IMG/VR virus record: IMGVR_UViG_3300022751_000237
Coordinates: 1-31,195 of that record
DNA length: 31,195 nt
Origin: a virus
Direction: 5' to 3' (one strand)
Positions within the stretch are counted from its first letter, which is position 1. Each line of letters opens with the position of its first letter. Position numbers and translations under genes: made by a program. The notes under the pieces were generated by a model, which was not told the DNA's origin, made no database searches, and saw only the letters and a list, made by a program, of their open reading frames with translations. Of the stretch, positions 14,472 to 24,162 are shown piece after piece.

Positions 14472-15005
14472 ATGAGTGATGAGACTAAAAAGACGAGCGG
14501 GCGACCGTTTAAAATGGAGAATTGGGTTGCCGAACTTAAAAAGGTTTTAGCAACCGAAGACATATTGTTTTTGAGCGACAAAGACCTTCAATTTTTGGTA
14601 AACCAAAATCTTGAAGAAAAAGACAGAATCACTGACAGGACATTTGAAAATTGGAAAGGCGGGAAATTCCATCCAGATGAGGAAATCGGAAAGGAATTTA
14701 TGTCTTGCATACACCTTTCACTTATCAAACAAAAACAAGAAATGTCGCGTAGGATGCTTGGTGATGATGACAAGAACTGGACACGATTTGCTTGGGTGAT
14801 GGAAAGAAAATTCACTGAATGGAATTTAAAACACATCAGTGAAAATATTAATAGGAGTGAACACCAAACTACTATTCAGATAACAGCGGCCAACGATGAG
14901 CAAAGGATGTTAATCGACAAAATTATTAATGTAGACTTTGAAGAAATCAAGACGAAAGGGATTGATGAATCAAACGATAACAAAAGCGAAGACTATGATT
15001 TTTAA
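14472..15005 (+). CDS. terS: Terminase small subunit
   Basis: A 177-aa protein directly before the large terminase, with the start of the latter overlapping its stop by one base. It is largely helical. An N-terminal DNA-binding region (about residues 13-70, including TDRTFENWKGGKF) is followed by a helical oligomerisation region and an acidic, disordered C-terminus. It would recognise phage DNA for packaging and recruit the large subunit. The assignment rests on position and general layout. It is the first gene after late-promoter copy 3. Confidence 0.75.
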   Translation: MSDETKKTSGRPFKMENWVAELKKVLATEDILFLSDKDLQFLVNQNLEEKDRITDRTFENWKGGKFHPDEEIGKEFMSCIHLSLIKQKQEMSRRMLGDDDKNWTRFAWVMERKFTEWNLKHISENINRSEHQTTIQITAANDEQRMLIDKIINVDFEEIKTKGIDESNDNKSEDYDF

Positions 15006-16183
15006 TGCCAATCCAACCAACAACTTGCTTTGAGAAAATTGCAAAGCTTGACAAACCAATTAGAGTTATCCAAGGCGGGACATCAGCTGGTAAGACCTAT
15101 TCAATCCTTTTATATCTCATCTATTTTTGTTTAAATCCTAAGAGAAAACTGTTAGTGTCAATCGTTGGTGAAAGTCTTCCAACATTAAAGCGTGGTGCAG
15201 AAAAAGACTTTTATAATATCCTCAAAGAAAATAGTTGGTATGATGAAAATAATCACAACAAAACCGACCGTACTTACAAGATTGGAAACTCTATCATAGA
15301 ATTTTTTAGTGCTGATGATTCATCTAAACTGAGGGGTTCACGTAGAGATTTGCTTTTTTGTAATGAGGCAAATAATATATCATTCGAATCCTTTTCAGAG
15401 CTTAATGTTAGAACAAGGCTTTTTTCTATTCTCGATTATAACCCAACCTCTCCATTTTGGGCAACAACCGAATTAGTCGGTCAAGATAACGTTGATTTTT
15501 TATGTGTCACATATAAAGACAACCAATTCCTTGAACAGAAAATCATCGATGAAATTGAAAGCTGGGAGAAAAAAGGTGAAACATCTGACTTCTACGCCAA
15601 CAGATGGAAGGTGATGGGATTAGGTTTGATGGGGCAGCAAAGCGGTGCAATTTTCAATGATTGGGAAATCATTGACTCCTTGCCAGAAAATGCTCAATTG
15701 TTAGGTTCGGGAATGGATTTCGGATTTTCACAAGACCCAACCTCACTAATATCAGTTTACAGATATGACGGTGAAATCATCGTCGATGAAGTGATTTACC
15801 AGAAAGGACTTTTGAACAGTCAAATTGGTAATCTTATCAAATCATCCAATTCAAAAAATGCTGTTGTTTACGCTGATTCTGCTGAGCCGAAATCAATTGC
15901 AGAATTAAGAAGTTATGGCCTAACGGTAATGCCAGTTTTCAAAGGAAAAGATAGTATCAATTATGGAATTAGCTTGATTCAAGAAAACCCCTTTAAAGTG
16001 ACCTCAAGGTCAATTAATCTGATAAAAGAGTTGCAAAATTACACATGGGCAAAAGACAAAGAAGGAAATCCTCTGAACATCCCAATCGATAATTGGAATC
16101 ACGGATTAGATGCACTAAGATACTTTTATTTAATGAGAATGAGTAAGAAGTCAACAACGTTTGCATTGAAATGGAGAAGATAA
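15005..16183 (+). CDS. terL: Terminase large subunit
   Basis: A 392-aa packaging motor of the PBSX/Terminase_3 type. The ATPase domain has Walker A GGTSAGKT (residues 24-31), Walker B DLLFCNEA (115-122) and a coupling motif LDYNPTSPFW (143-152). The nuclease domain has acidic positions in GMDFGFSQDP (Asp239), YADSAEP (Asp292) and NHGLDALRY (Asp370). It translocates DNA into the prohead and cuts concatemers. The length is normal for the family and all key residues are present. The last 13 bases overlap the next gene. Confidence 0.93.
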   Translation: MPIQPTTCFEKIAKLDKPIRVIQGGTSAGKTYSILLYLIYFCLNPKRKLLVSIVGESLPTLKRGAEKDFYNILKENSWYDENNHNKTDRTYKIGNSIIEFFSADDSSKLRGSRRDLLFCNEANNISFESFSELNVRTRLFSILDYNPTSPFWATTELVGQDNVDFLCVTYKDNQFLEQKIIDEIESWEKKGETSDFYANRWKVMGLGLMGQQSGAIFNDWEIIDSLPENAQLLGSGMDFGFSQDPTSLISVYRYDGEIIVDEVIYQKGLLNSQIGNLIKSSNSKNAVVYADSAEPKSIAELRSYGLTVMPVFKGKDSINYGISLIQENPFKVTSRSINLIKELQNYTWAKDKEGNPLNIPIDNWNHGLDALRYFYLMRMSKKSTTFALKWRR

Positions 16184-16785
16184 CCAATTACAAACTGAGC
16201 CAATTTTTTGCCCTTCAAGATATTGAAACGGTAGATTCTTATATGTCAATTTTAGACCTTTTGAGACCCATAAATCACATCACGAACCCGAAGTATCACT
16301 GGTTCAATAAGGAGCCTAAAACACTTCCCATTAAGCCAGTAATGACACTTTCTTTTGGAGAAGTAATAAGCTTAAGAAAAGATTTTAATAATGTGACTCA
16401 ACAGGCAATATTTGAAGCAATTAAGTTAGTAACTGGATTAAGTCAAAAATCGATTTTGAACCTTAGAATAATTGATTTTTACAGTATCATTTCAACAATC
16501 AAACAGCAGCTGATTGACATCAGTAATATGGAAATAAATGAGCTGTCACCAGATGAAAACCAAGAATCCAATGTTGATTCACAAATGGTCAGAGCGGATG
16601 AAAGAATGGCTCGATTTGGAGAGTTGAACACAATCAATTTTATAACTGGAAAAGATATTACCAAATGGGCAGAAATTCAAAAGCTGCCTTATTTAACTGT
16701 TTTCACATGGTTGATTATGAATAAGGAGCAATCTGCTATCCAGAAAGATATTGAAAAGCTCCAAAAGAATAGAAACAAGAATTAA
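16171..16785 (+). CDS. Possible tail assembly chaperone
   Basis: A 204-aa helical protein. The C-terminal segment (KWAEIQKLPYLTVFTWLIMN, then a charged coiled helix to the end) resembles the ends of tail assembly chaperones in Bacteroidota phages, as I recall them. It sits between the terminase and the tail completion genes, well upstream of the tape measure. I see no translational frameshift signal with the following gene, which has its own ATG right at the stop (TAATG). An adaptor protein is an alternative. Confidence 0.45.
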   Translation: MEKITNYKLSQFFALQDIETVDSYMSILDLLRPINHITNPKYHWFNKEPKTLPIKPVMTLSFGEVISLRKDFNNVTQQAIFEAIKLVTGLSQKSILNLRIIDFYSIISTIKQQLIDISNMEINELSPDENQESNVDSQMVRADERMARFGELNTINFITGKDITKWAEIQKLPYLTVFTWLIMNKEQSAIQKDIEKLQKNRNKN

Positions 16786-17186
16786 TGTACGAATTTTTAA
16801 AATCACTTTCCGCAGACAACAACTGGAAATTTGAATATAGCAGACCAGATTACCAGAGCTTACAAAACGACATTGAGCCAAATGAGATTTGCCTATATGC
16901 AGACCCAGTTACAATTGAAAGTAAATTTTCTGATGCTGGAAATGAATCAGTTACTTATTCTGGAAAGTTCATGTTACTACTGTCATCTGATGTAGATGAA
17001 GAATATGAAGAAAAATATCTCAAGTATGTGAAGCCGTTGATTGATGAATCGCTTCAAATTATTAAGGATTCTTTCACCTGTTCAGAGTACCAAATTAATA
17101 TGTTCAGAGCTATTGAAGTAATAAACTTGTTTGATTTCAATCTCGATGGAGTGCTGGTAACCTATAACATATTGCTAGTAGATTAA
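16785..17186 (+). CDS. Phage tail terminator/completion-like protein
   Basis: A 133-aa alpha/beta protein with a central acidic helix (DEEYEEKYLKYVKPLIDESL). Its size and its position, just before the gp10-like gene, fit the small proteins that cap the tail tube or join the tail to the head. No specific family is recognised. Translation is coupled to neighbours: it starts on the preceding stop and ends three bases before the next ATG. Confidence 0.5.
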   Translation: MYEFLKSLSADNNWKFEYSRPDYQSLQNDIEPNEICLYADPVTIESKFSDAGNESVTYSGKFMLLLSSDVDEEYEEKYLKYVKPLIDESLQIIKDSFTCSEYQINMFRAIEVINLFDFNLDGVLVTYNILLVD

Positions 17187-17188
17187 TC

Positions 17189-17656
17189 ATGCTTGGAAGT
17201 GAAGAAAACCAGAAGCTGCTAGAGGAAGAAATGACAGCCTTGAGAAAGGAAATCCTTGAAGTTTACAATGCTAGTGGGAAGAGAACTACTGGGGAATTTG
17301 AGAGCGGACTTGAAGTAGTTTACAGCACGAATAACGCGACCTTAATGGGATATGAATATCTTGGAGGAAGGCGCGCGGGAAAACAACCTCCGCTAAAAGC
17401 TATTGAAGATTGGCTTGAGGCAAAAGGAATCACTCCGATTGAATCGACAATGACCGTTTCAACTTTAGCTTATTTAATTGCGCGGAAGATTGCCAAGGAA
17501 GGAACCAAAAAAGAGAACAATCTTCCAATTTATACTCAGGTGATTACCCCCGAACGAATTGACCAGATTTTAGAAAAGGTCAATCAACTTAATGTCAACT
17601 CATTCATTTCAGAAATCGTTGGCACAATAACAAAAAAATTCAATGATTACCAATAG
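17189..17656 (+). CDS. HK97 gp10-like head-tail joining protein
   Basis: A 155-aa protein with a central signature seen in Bacteroidota phage head-tail joining proteins: GYEYLGGRRAGKQPP (about residues 54-68), then LKAIEDWLEAKGI, and later LAYLIARKIAKEGTK. This order (glycine-arginine loop, helix, helix) resembles the HK97 gp10 group. It ends with TAG, whose G is also the first base of the GTG start of the next gene. Confidence 0.6.
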   Translation: MLGSEENQKLLEEEMTALRKEILEVYNASGKRTTGEFESGLEVVYSTNNATLMGYEYLGGRRAGKQPPLKAIEDWLEAKGITPIESTMTVSTLAYLIARKIAKEGTKKENNLPIYTQVITPERIDQILEKVNQLNVNSFISEIVGTITKKFNDYQ

Positions 17657-18771
17657 TGATTACATTTTCAAAAGATTTACTAGCACAAAATCCAGTTTAT
17701 AATAATAGCGTTGTCGAATTTTCAAGCAACATCGCTGACATCTTAAAAGCTGTTATTACTGTTGGAGGAAACAGCTACAATATTTATCCAATCAACAATA
17801 TATTTTACTTCAATTTTAAAGAGATTGCCAAATCGATTTTCAATCAAAATAGATTTGAAGATTCAATAATTCCCAACATTGCTGATTCAATATTTTACTC
17901 CGATGATTCAATTTTGAAATCATTGACAGTGAATTTCAAGGTGATTTCAAAAACTGGTGTTGAGGATATTATTGATAAGGATTACAACTTTATCCGCAGC
18001 GTGGAGCAACTACCATTTTATCGAAGAAAATTGAATATGGATACTGATGTCAAAGCGTTGCTTCCAACCAAAAATTTCATTGATTATGAGGTTACACACT
18101 TTGAAGGATTTCCCTTTGACTTTACTATTGAGGGACTAGTTAGTGGCGATGAATTTTACTTTAGAAATATTTCAACAAACATTTCAAGTGAAGTATATCA
18201 ATCGCCAGACAATCAAGTTAAAAGGATTTTCCTTAGTGATGGCGAATCCGACACCACGATTGATGATGTCTTGCTTTTGAACTCTGCAGTAAACAGAATT
18301 GAACTATTCAAAAACGGTGAATTCAAATGTAATTTCAATATCAGAAAAATTGAAAGTGAATGTGGGGTTTACCTAAAATGGGCAAACAATCATGGCGGTT
18401 ATTCTTATTGGAAATTTGATAAAGTTTGGAGAGAAAATACCAGTGTTAAGACGATTGGAGAAATCGCTGGGGATTTTGATAATCTTCAAAATATCTACAA
18501 GAATGGAAATCTGATGGGTAAAACGTCAACCGTTACAATGTCACTCCAATCGAAAATTGAAGAACGTGACCGCGAATATGTTAATGGAATTCTGGAAAGT
18601 CCGACTGTCCAAATGTACGTTCACACATCGCCATTTAACAAGATGGAAGAGTTTGATTTTATCAACGTGAAAGTGAACGATGGCTCATTTCCGACTGCAA
18701 ACAACAAGCTATCAAAGAGCAAAATAAATCTGACAATCGAAATGCCAGAAAGATATTTAATGACGCTTTAA
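17656..18771 (+). CDS. Phage tail/baseplate protein
   Basis: A 371-aa protein starting at GTG, whose first base is the last base of the previous TAG stop. It looks beta-rich and ends with NLTIEMPERYLMTL. A central motif CGVYLKWANNHGGYSYW (about residues 235-251) recurs, as I recall, in Bacteroidota prophage tail proteins. Its place upstream of another long tail gene and the tape measure suggests a distal tail or baseplate component. The next gene starts at the overlapping TAATG. Confidence 0.6.
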   Translation: MITFSKDLLAQNPVYNNSVVEFSSNIADILKAVITVGGNSYNIYPINNIFYFNFKEIAKSIFNQNRFEDSIIPNIADSIFYSDDSILKSLTVNFKVISKTGVEDIIDKDYNFIRSVEQLPFYRRKLNMDTDVKALLPTKNFIDYEVTHFEGFPFDFTIEGLVSGDEFYFRNISTNISSEVYQSPDNQVKRIFLSDGESDTTIDDVLLLNSAVNRIELFKNGEFKCNFNIRKIESECGVYLKWANNHGGYSYWKFDKVWRENTSVKTIGEIAGDFDNLQNIYKNGNLMGKTSTVTMSLQSKIEERDREYVNGILESPTVQMYVHTSPFNKMEEFDFINVKVNDGSFPTANNKLSKSKINLTIEMPERYLMTL

Positions 18772-19193
18772 TGCCTTATAAATTATTCATTAACAACAAA
18801 GAGGTTCAACTAGAAAACAATGATACTATAGCGCGAACGCTTCAAGTGAACGACATTGGAAATCTTTCATCGAGACAAGCCAACTTCACTCAGAATATTA
18901 AAGTTCCGATGACAGCGGAAAACATGAAACTGTTTGATTTCCTTGGAGTTGCTGGCAGTCAAAGTAATTTTCCCTACCAAAAGAATTTAGCGACCTTAAT
19001 CAGCGATACTGGCGAGTGCATAGTTTACAACGGTTATGCAGTTCCAACCTCAACAAAAGACTATTACGATTTGCAAATTTATGATGGCGTAATTGACTTT
19101 TACAAGGCAATTGAGAACAAGAAAATTACCGATGTCGGACTTGCTGAAATCAATCATATCAAAAATCTTGAAAGCGTCATTGATAGCTGGTAG
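18771..19193 (+). CDS. N-terminal part of a tail protein ended by an in-frame amber codon
   Basis: A 140-aa reading frame starting at the TAATG overlap. It ends at TAG (19191-19193) after VIDSW, and the same frame continues without other stops for 715 more codons. The segment (LFINNKEVQLENNDTIARTL, then SSRQANFTQNIKVPMT) reads as the start of a large tail protein. Without the TAG, one protein of about 855 aa would result. Either the short product is made alone, or it is extended by read-through, or this is a damaged gene. The separation may instead be natural if the downstream TTG is used. Confidence 0.65.
   Translation: MPYKLFINNKEVQLENNDTIARTLQVNDIGNLSSRQANFTQNIKVPMTAENMKLFDFLGVAGSQSNFPYQKNLATLISDTGECIVYNGYAVPTSTKDYYDLQIYDGVIDFYKAIENKKITDVGLAEINHIKNLESVIDSW
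19191..19193 (+). other. In-frame TAG inside a large tail gene
   Basis: Codons run GAT AGC TGG TAG AAT AAC TTG AAC TAT with no change of frame. TAG ends ordinary genes here (KAP, gp10-like, recombinase, XRE), so it is not a general sense codon in this genome. The bases after it do not match the well-known CAR-YYA read-through context. Confidence 0.75.
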
Positions 19194-19199
19194 AATAAC

Positions 19200-21338
19200 T
19201 TGAACTATGTGTATAATCTAGCTGATTACAACGGTAAAGCAATCTACGGCAATCAAGTAATCAACACTGATTACCTAGTACCATCTGCGAAAGTAAGTTA
19301 TATCTGGGATAAAATTTTCAACTACAGCAATTTCACATACGGTGGCGACATATTTCAATCCGAGGACTTTCAAAATTTTTGGTTGTCCTATCCTAAGCCA
19401 GTCGGTTCCGAAATACAAGAAATTGTTTTGATTAACTCTCAAACCTACACTATGCCATTAACTTACACTCAGGCGGTCGGAGTAGGTTCTGGAGTCGAAT
19501 ATGTGACATTTAGCGAAAGTAATCTCCTAAGGCAACCATTTTCAAATCAATATGCTCAAGCGGTTGCTCAAGCTGATGGAAACGCGAGAAATATTGATAC
19601 AGCTGGAAGTGGTCAGTTCCAATTCAAATTAAAAGGAAGTTTAACCAATACCAGCAATCCTTCAATGACTTTTGACATTGCAATTGGAAAAACAGTCCAA
19701 GGGCAAATGCCAACTTATGAAATAATTATATCTGGAGCCACTAATGCGACCCAGATTGATTTAACGCATTCATTTACAGTTAATGACAATGAACTGATTT
19801 CACTTCATTTAATGAAAAATGGTTTGCCCTTGGCTGGTCAATTCCAGTTCATCGCTTTTTATGGGAATTTGAAAATAGATTTTACTAAAGTTGTCGGTGA
19901 CGTGGTGGACTTCGAGCAAGCATTGGTCGAATTTTCAATCAAAGATTTTGTCAGTGAAATTCTTCAACGATTCAACTTGACAATGTTCAAAGATAAGTAC
20001 ACCAATCACATAGAATTTCTCACGTTGGCTCAATGGATTCAAACGGATTCAATTGTTGATTGGAGTGAAAAATTTGTAAGTCATCAAACAACGACTTATA
20101 CTTATGACAATTACGCACAACGAAATGTTTTCAAATATCGGTACGATGACCAGAATGCTAGCCATCATGATGGGATAATTAAAATCGACAACGTTAACTT
20201 AAAAGATGAAAACGTTGTAATCAATTCTGCAATTTATTCTCCAAACAAAATCAAAGGATATTTGGCTGGAAAGGTTGTAAATGTATATCCTTTTTGGAAC
20301 AAAGAAGTAAAGGAAGGGAGCAATGAAGGTGAGCAAACAATTACATATAAGCCGTTAGATAATCGCTACTACTTCATGAGAAGTGAGCTGTATGATTTGC
20401 AATCTGGAACTACGGTTGGTAGTGAAGTTTTTAACCAATCTCAACAAGTTTACCTAGCTAAATTTGAAGACTACTCAAGGTTGCCGTTCCAAAATATAAT
20501 TGACAATTATTACAAGTCATTTGAAAGTATAATCAATAAAGCAAAGATTGTAACAGCTGAAATCTTTCTGACCGAAACTGATATTGTGAATTTTGATTTT
20601 CAAAAGCTTGTGTACATAAAACAACTTGGAAGTTATTTTCTGGTGAACAAGATTCAAAGCTTTATTCCAAACAAGCTGACAAAAGTCGAATTTATTAAAC
20701 TGGAATATTTCGAAGAGCAATTTTCGCAACCAGAAGTACCGAATGGAACATTTATTACAATCACTGATGTAGTAAAGGACAACTGCGAAATTACAATCAA
20801 TTTTGATACTGATGCAGTATTGCCGAGGGAAATTAAAGTTACAGCGACAAAAAATCTATTTGGAGGAATTTCCAATCCTCAAACCGACATTTTTGAAACA
20901 ACGGTAATTCCAACTGGCAATTCCATAACGATAACACTTCCATCGGGGGGATTGTGGGGAATGTATTTATCATTCAGCAACTTCGGTGTGGTTGTCAATT
21001 CAAACAATTTCACAATTGAAAATACAACTGAGTGCAACTATACGCCACCAGTTTCAGATTTGACGAAACTTAATCTGACAAGCGTTGTCTACAACGGATT
21101 GCAATCACAAGTGCTGGACGGAAATTTTACATTGAATTGGACAAGTGATGTCTTTCCAGCTAGTGAGCTGACATTAATAGTTAAGGATGGGACTAACAAC
21201 TCTTTAATTTTCTCTACACAGATTCCAGCATTTTGGAATCAAAGCTACACTTTCTGGGTCAATTTCCCACCAAGTCAATTGACATTCCAACTGGCTTACA
21301 ACGGTGTCGCAAGTAACACTATCACCGTAAACATATAA
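19200..21338 (+). CDS. C-terminal part of a large tail protein, downstream of the amber codon
   Basis: The frame continues directly from the preceding piece. If translated separately it could start at TTG 19200, only 6 bases after the TAG, giving 712 aa; there is no ATG near the beginning. The first 110 residues (NYVYNLADYNGKAIYG, SYIWDKIFNYSNFTYGGDIF) look like the middle of a domain and not a natural N-terminus, which supports a single original gene. The middle portion is beta-rich with long charged stretches. The last 190 residues read as two Ig-like beta domains. It probably belongs to the baseplate or tail tip. It ends 28 bases before the tape measure gene. Confidence 0.7.
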   Translation: MNYVYNLADYNGKAIYGNQVINTDYLVPSAKVSYIWDKIFNYSNFTYGGDIFQSEDFQNFWLSYPKPVGSEIQEIVLINSQTYTMPLTYTQAVGVGSGVEYVTFSESNLLRQPFSNQYAQAVAQADGNARNIDTAGSGQFQFKLKGSLTNTSNPSMTFDIAIGKTVQGQMPTYEIIISGATNATQIDLTHSFTVNDNELISLHLMKNGLPLAGQFQFIAFYGNLKIDFTKVVGDVVDFEQALVEFSIKDFVSEILQRFNLTMFKDKYTNHIEFLTLAQWIQTDSIVDWSEKFVSHQTTTYTYDNYAQRNVFKYRYDDQNASHHDGIIKIDNVNLKDENVVINSAIYSPNKIKGYLAGKVVNVYPFWNKEVKEGSNEGEQTITYKPLDNRYYFMRSELYDLQSGTTVGSEVFNQSQQVYLAKFEDYSRLPFQNIIDNYYKSFESIINKAKIVTAEIFLTETDIVNFDFQKLVYIKQLGSYFLVNKIQSFIPNKLTKVEFIKLEYFEEQFSQPEVPNGTFITITDVVKDNCEITINFDTDAVLPREIKVTATKNLFGGISNPQTDIFETTVIPTGNSITITLPSGGLWGMYLSFSNFGVVVNSNNFTIENTTECNYTPPVSDLTKLNLTSVVYNGLQSQVLDGNFTLNWTSDVFPASELTLIVKDGTNNSLIFSTQIPAFWNQSYTFWVNFPPSQLTFQLAYNGVASNTITVNI

Positions 21339-21366
21339 CATGAAAAGATATACGCATGATTAAAAA

Positions 21367-24123
21367 ATGGCTAAACAAGTCGAAATCCTTTCGCTTAATA
21401 TAAACAACGACCTACTGGTTAAAAAGTTATCTGAAACCAAAGCACAGATAGAACAATTACAGGCTTCACAAAAAAGTTTGACAGCACAAGGTAAATCTTC
21501 ATCAGTTGAATTCATTCAACAGGCAGCGCAACTGAAAAATCTGCAGAACCAATATAACAGCCAGTTTAATGTGGTGACCCAATTGACAGCAGCCAAAAAG
21601 AATGCTGAGAACGTTTCCGACGCATTGAATCAAGCTTTGCATGAGGAAAGTCTTTCAATCGCTCAAGCGACTGCAAACAACAAACAACTGAGAGAAATCA
21701 GAAATCAGTTGAATGCCACGACAGAGGAAGGTGCGGCAGCGATTGAATTAATCAACCAAAAGCTCCAAGAAAATACCGCATTCATCCAAGAGAATGTTAG
21801 CGGTTACGAGCAACAGAAAATGGCTATTGGTGATTACTCTAACCAAATTCAAGACGCGCTCAGCAACTTGAATCCTTTCAACGGAGGGATTTCGGGATTC
21901 ATTTCTCGTTCGAAAGAAGCTGGTGGCGCTGGAAATCTTTTGACAGAGTCATTCAAAGGAATGACAGTCGGAATGTACGGAATGATTAAGGCGGGACTAG
22001 CCTTTATTGCGACTCCAATTGGTGCAGCAATCGCAATCCTTGCTGTTGCAATCGGGGCGGTTGTTGGAGCTTTTAAGTTTATGACAGCAAGTATGAACTC
22101 AACCGAAGAAGGTAGCCAGAAACTAGCAAAAGTTACTGCTACTGTTACTGGAGTTTTTAATGGTTTTTGGAAATTGATAAAACCGCTCGGTGAATTCATG
22201 GGGAATGCTTTCATAAAGTATTTTGAAATGGCGGCTGCGGCAGTTGAAGCAACCGTTGGAGCCGTATCATCAGGATTGAAGTTTCTTGGATTCGATGATG
22301 CTGCCAAAAGTGTAGATGGCTTCGCAAACTCTATCAAGCAATCAGCGCAAGATGCGGCCAACTTAGCTCAAGCCGAGGGTGAGTTGGATAAGATGCAAAG
22401 AAAATCTAAAATCACCCAGCTTGATTATCAAAAGCAAGCGGAGAAATTAAGGCAGCAAAGGGATGATGAAAGCAATTCAATTTCGGAAAGAATCACACTC
22501 AATAATCAACTTGGCGAGGTGTTGAAAAAACAATTGGCTGATGAGCTATTGATTGCTCAACAAGCATTGAAAGTAGCAAATCTTAGAATACAAAGCGAAG
22601 GCAGAACGAAAGAAACGCTTGACGGACAAGCCGAAGCACTTGCGGAAATAGCTGACATCCAAGAAAGGTTGACAGGCCAAGAATCTGAACAACTGGCAAA
22701 TCAAAATAGCCTTAGAAAAGAAGCAGCAGATGCTGAGAAGGAAAGACAAGCGAAAGCAGCGGAAGCTAGACAAAAGGCAGTCGATAAAGCTATCCAGCAA
22801 AACAAAGATGAGATTGATTTATTTATTGCTCAACAAGGAATTAAAAAGAAAGCTTTAGCAGATGAATTAGCATTTGAAGAGCAACTTTCAAAGAAAAGGC
22901 TGGCATTATTGGAACGTGAATATAAAGCTGGTAAAATGTCTAAGACTGCCTATGAGACAGAGAAACTTAATATCTCAAATGAGTTTCTTAAGAAGCAAAT
23001 GGATTCAATTGTTGCCGAAGCTCAAAGAGAATTGGATTTGTACAAGATGTCTATTGAGCAAAAGAAAGCCGATGACAAATTCTTCACAGAGGATAAACTT
23101 TTAGCTAAACAAACCGAAGACAATACTCTAGCAATGAAGGAAAGGGATTTCCAATTGCTGAGGAAAGAACAAGGGCAAATCAATGAGCAAGAATACTTGG
23201 ATGCCATTAATTTAATTAATGAAAACAACCGAGTTAAGAATGAAGAAGCTGAAAAAATAAGAGAAGAAGCTAAGAAAGAGCAAAAGCTTATTGATTTAGA
23301 AAATCAAAGAATTATTGATGAGGAAAAATTCACCAATGATTTCGATAGGCAGATAGAAGACGAACGTATTCGTTACGAAGCTGAAAAGAAAGCCGCTGAA
23401 ACAAATGGTGCAAACCTTAATCTTATTGAACAAAAACATGCAACTGCAAATAAGAAAATCAATGAGACCAAAGAAGCTGCAAAGCGGCAAGCAGCTGCAG
23501 ATACACTTGGCGACCTCGCATCGCTATTAGGCGAAGAAACTGCAGCAGGAAAAGCGGCAGCAATTGCTCAAGCAACAATTAACACTTACAGCGGTATCGC
23601 TCAGGTCTGGGGAGCAGATTCAGTTTTGCCAGAACCTTTTGCGACGGCTGCTAAAGTAGTTTCAACTGGCGTTGTATTAGCTAGTGGTTTAGGGGCAGTT
23701 AAAAAAATTACAAGTACTAAAACGCCACAACTTGCTGGGGGTGGTATTGTACCAAAATTATCTTCGGGCGTAATAAATAACGGCGCAAATCTTGAAATCC
23801 CTTTAACTAACGGCGATGATACATTAGCATATTTGACGCAAGGTGAGTTGGTGCTCTCACAAAAACAACAGGCGGATATGGGTGGCTCGGCTTTTTTCAG
23901 AAGCCACAAGATTCCAGGCTTCGCAAATGGCGGACTAGTTGGTGGAACTTCGAATTTAGGTAGTCAAGGCGGAATTAAAATAGACATGGATTTACTCGCA
24001 CAAAAAATTGGTGAACAAGTCGGGCGAGCCAATGCTAGTCTCCCAGCACCACGTGTCGGAGTAGATACAATTACACAAGCACAGAATTATCAGGTCAGGA
24101 TAGAATCTGGCGCAAACTTTTAA
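21367..24123 (+). CDS. Tail tape measure protein
   Basis: A 918-aa protein, the longest in the tail operon after the fibre. The N-terminal 190 residues are coiled coil. Residues about 199-240 are strongly hydrophobic (FIATPIGAAIAILAVAIGAV), as in tape measures that help DNA cross the membrane. About 330-740 is a long Lys/Glu/Gln-rich coiled coil. The C-terminus (from about 790) has the Gly-rich segments AGGGIVPKLSSG and GFANGGLVGG seen in Bacteroidota tape measures. It sets tail length and implies a long, non-contractile tail, as no sheath gene is visible. A terminator follows the stop. Confidence 0.88.
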   Translation: MAKQVEILSLNINNDLLVKKLSETKAQIEQLQASQKSLTAQGKSSSVEFIQQAAQLKNLQNQYNSQFNVVTQLTAAKKNAENVSDALNQALHEESLSIAQATANNKQLREIRNQLNATTEEGAAAIELINQKLQENTAFIQENVSGYEQQKMAIGDYSNQIQDALSNLNPFNGGISGFISRSKEAGGAGNLLTESFKGMTVGMYGMIKAGLAFIATPIGAAIAILAVAIGAVVGAFKFMTASMNSTEEGSQKLAKVTATVTGVFNGFWKLIKPLGEFMGNAFIKYFEMAAAAVEATVGAVSSGLKFLGFDDAAKSVDGFANSIKQSAQDAANLAQAEGELDKMQRKSKITQLDYQKQAEKLRQQRDDESNSISERITLNNQLGEVLKKQLADELLIAQQALKVANLRIQSEGRTKETLDGQAEALAEIADIQERLTGQESEQLANQNSLRKEAADAEKERQAKAAEARQKAVDKAIQQNKDEIDLFIAQQGIKKKALADELAFEEQLSKKRLALLEREYKAGKMSKTAYETEKLNISNEFLKKQMDSIVAEAQRELDLYKMSIEQKKADDKFFTEDKLLAKQTEDNTLAMKERDFQLLRKEQGQINEQEYLDAINLINENNRVKNEEAEKIREEAKKEQKLIDLENQRIIDEEKFTNDFDRQIEDERIRYEAEKKAAETNGANLNLIEQKHATANKKINETKEAAKRQAAADTLGDLASLLGEETAAGKAAAIAQATINTYSGIAQVWGADSVLPEPFATAAKVVSTGVVLASGLGAVKKITSTKTPQLAGGGIVPKLSSGVINNGANLEIPLTNGDDTLAYLTQGELVLSQKQQADMGGSAFFRSHKIPGFANGGLVGGTSNLGSQGGIKIDMDLLAQKIGEQVGRANASLPAPRVGVDTITQAQNYQVRIESGANF

Positions 24124-24131
24124 AACAAAAG

Positions 24132-24162
24132 AACCTCAAGCAAAAAAGTTTGAGGTTTTTTT
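24132..24162 (+). terminator. Rho-independent terminator ending the tail operon
   Basis: AACCTCAA and TTGAGGTT pair over 8 bp around an A-rich loop and are followed by a T-run. It marks the end of the terminase-tail unit. Confidence 0.8.

Noticed and set aside
18771-21338. Genome-wide amber recoding (TAG as a sense codon) to explain the in-frame TAG
   Set aside because: TAG is the terminal stop of the KAP, gp10-like, recombinase and XRE genes at sensible gene boundaries, and no suppressor tRNA is visible in the window.
21849-22361. 170-codon minus-strand ORF in the tape measure gene
   Set aside because: Antisense shadow with Ala/Pro/Ser bias mirrored from the tape measure codons.
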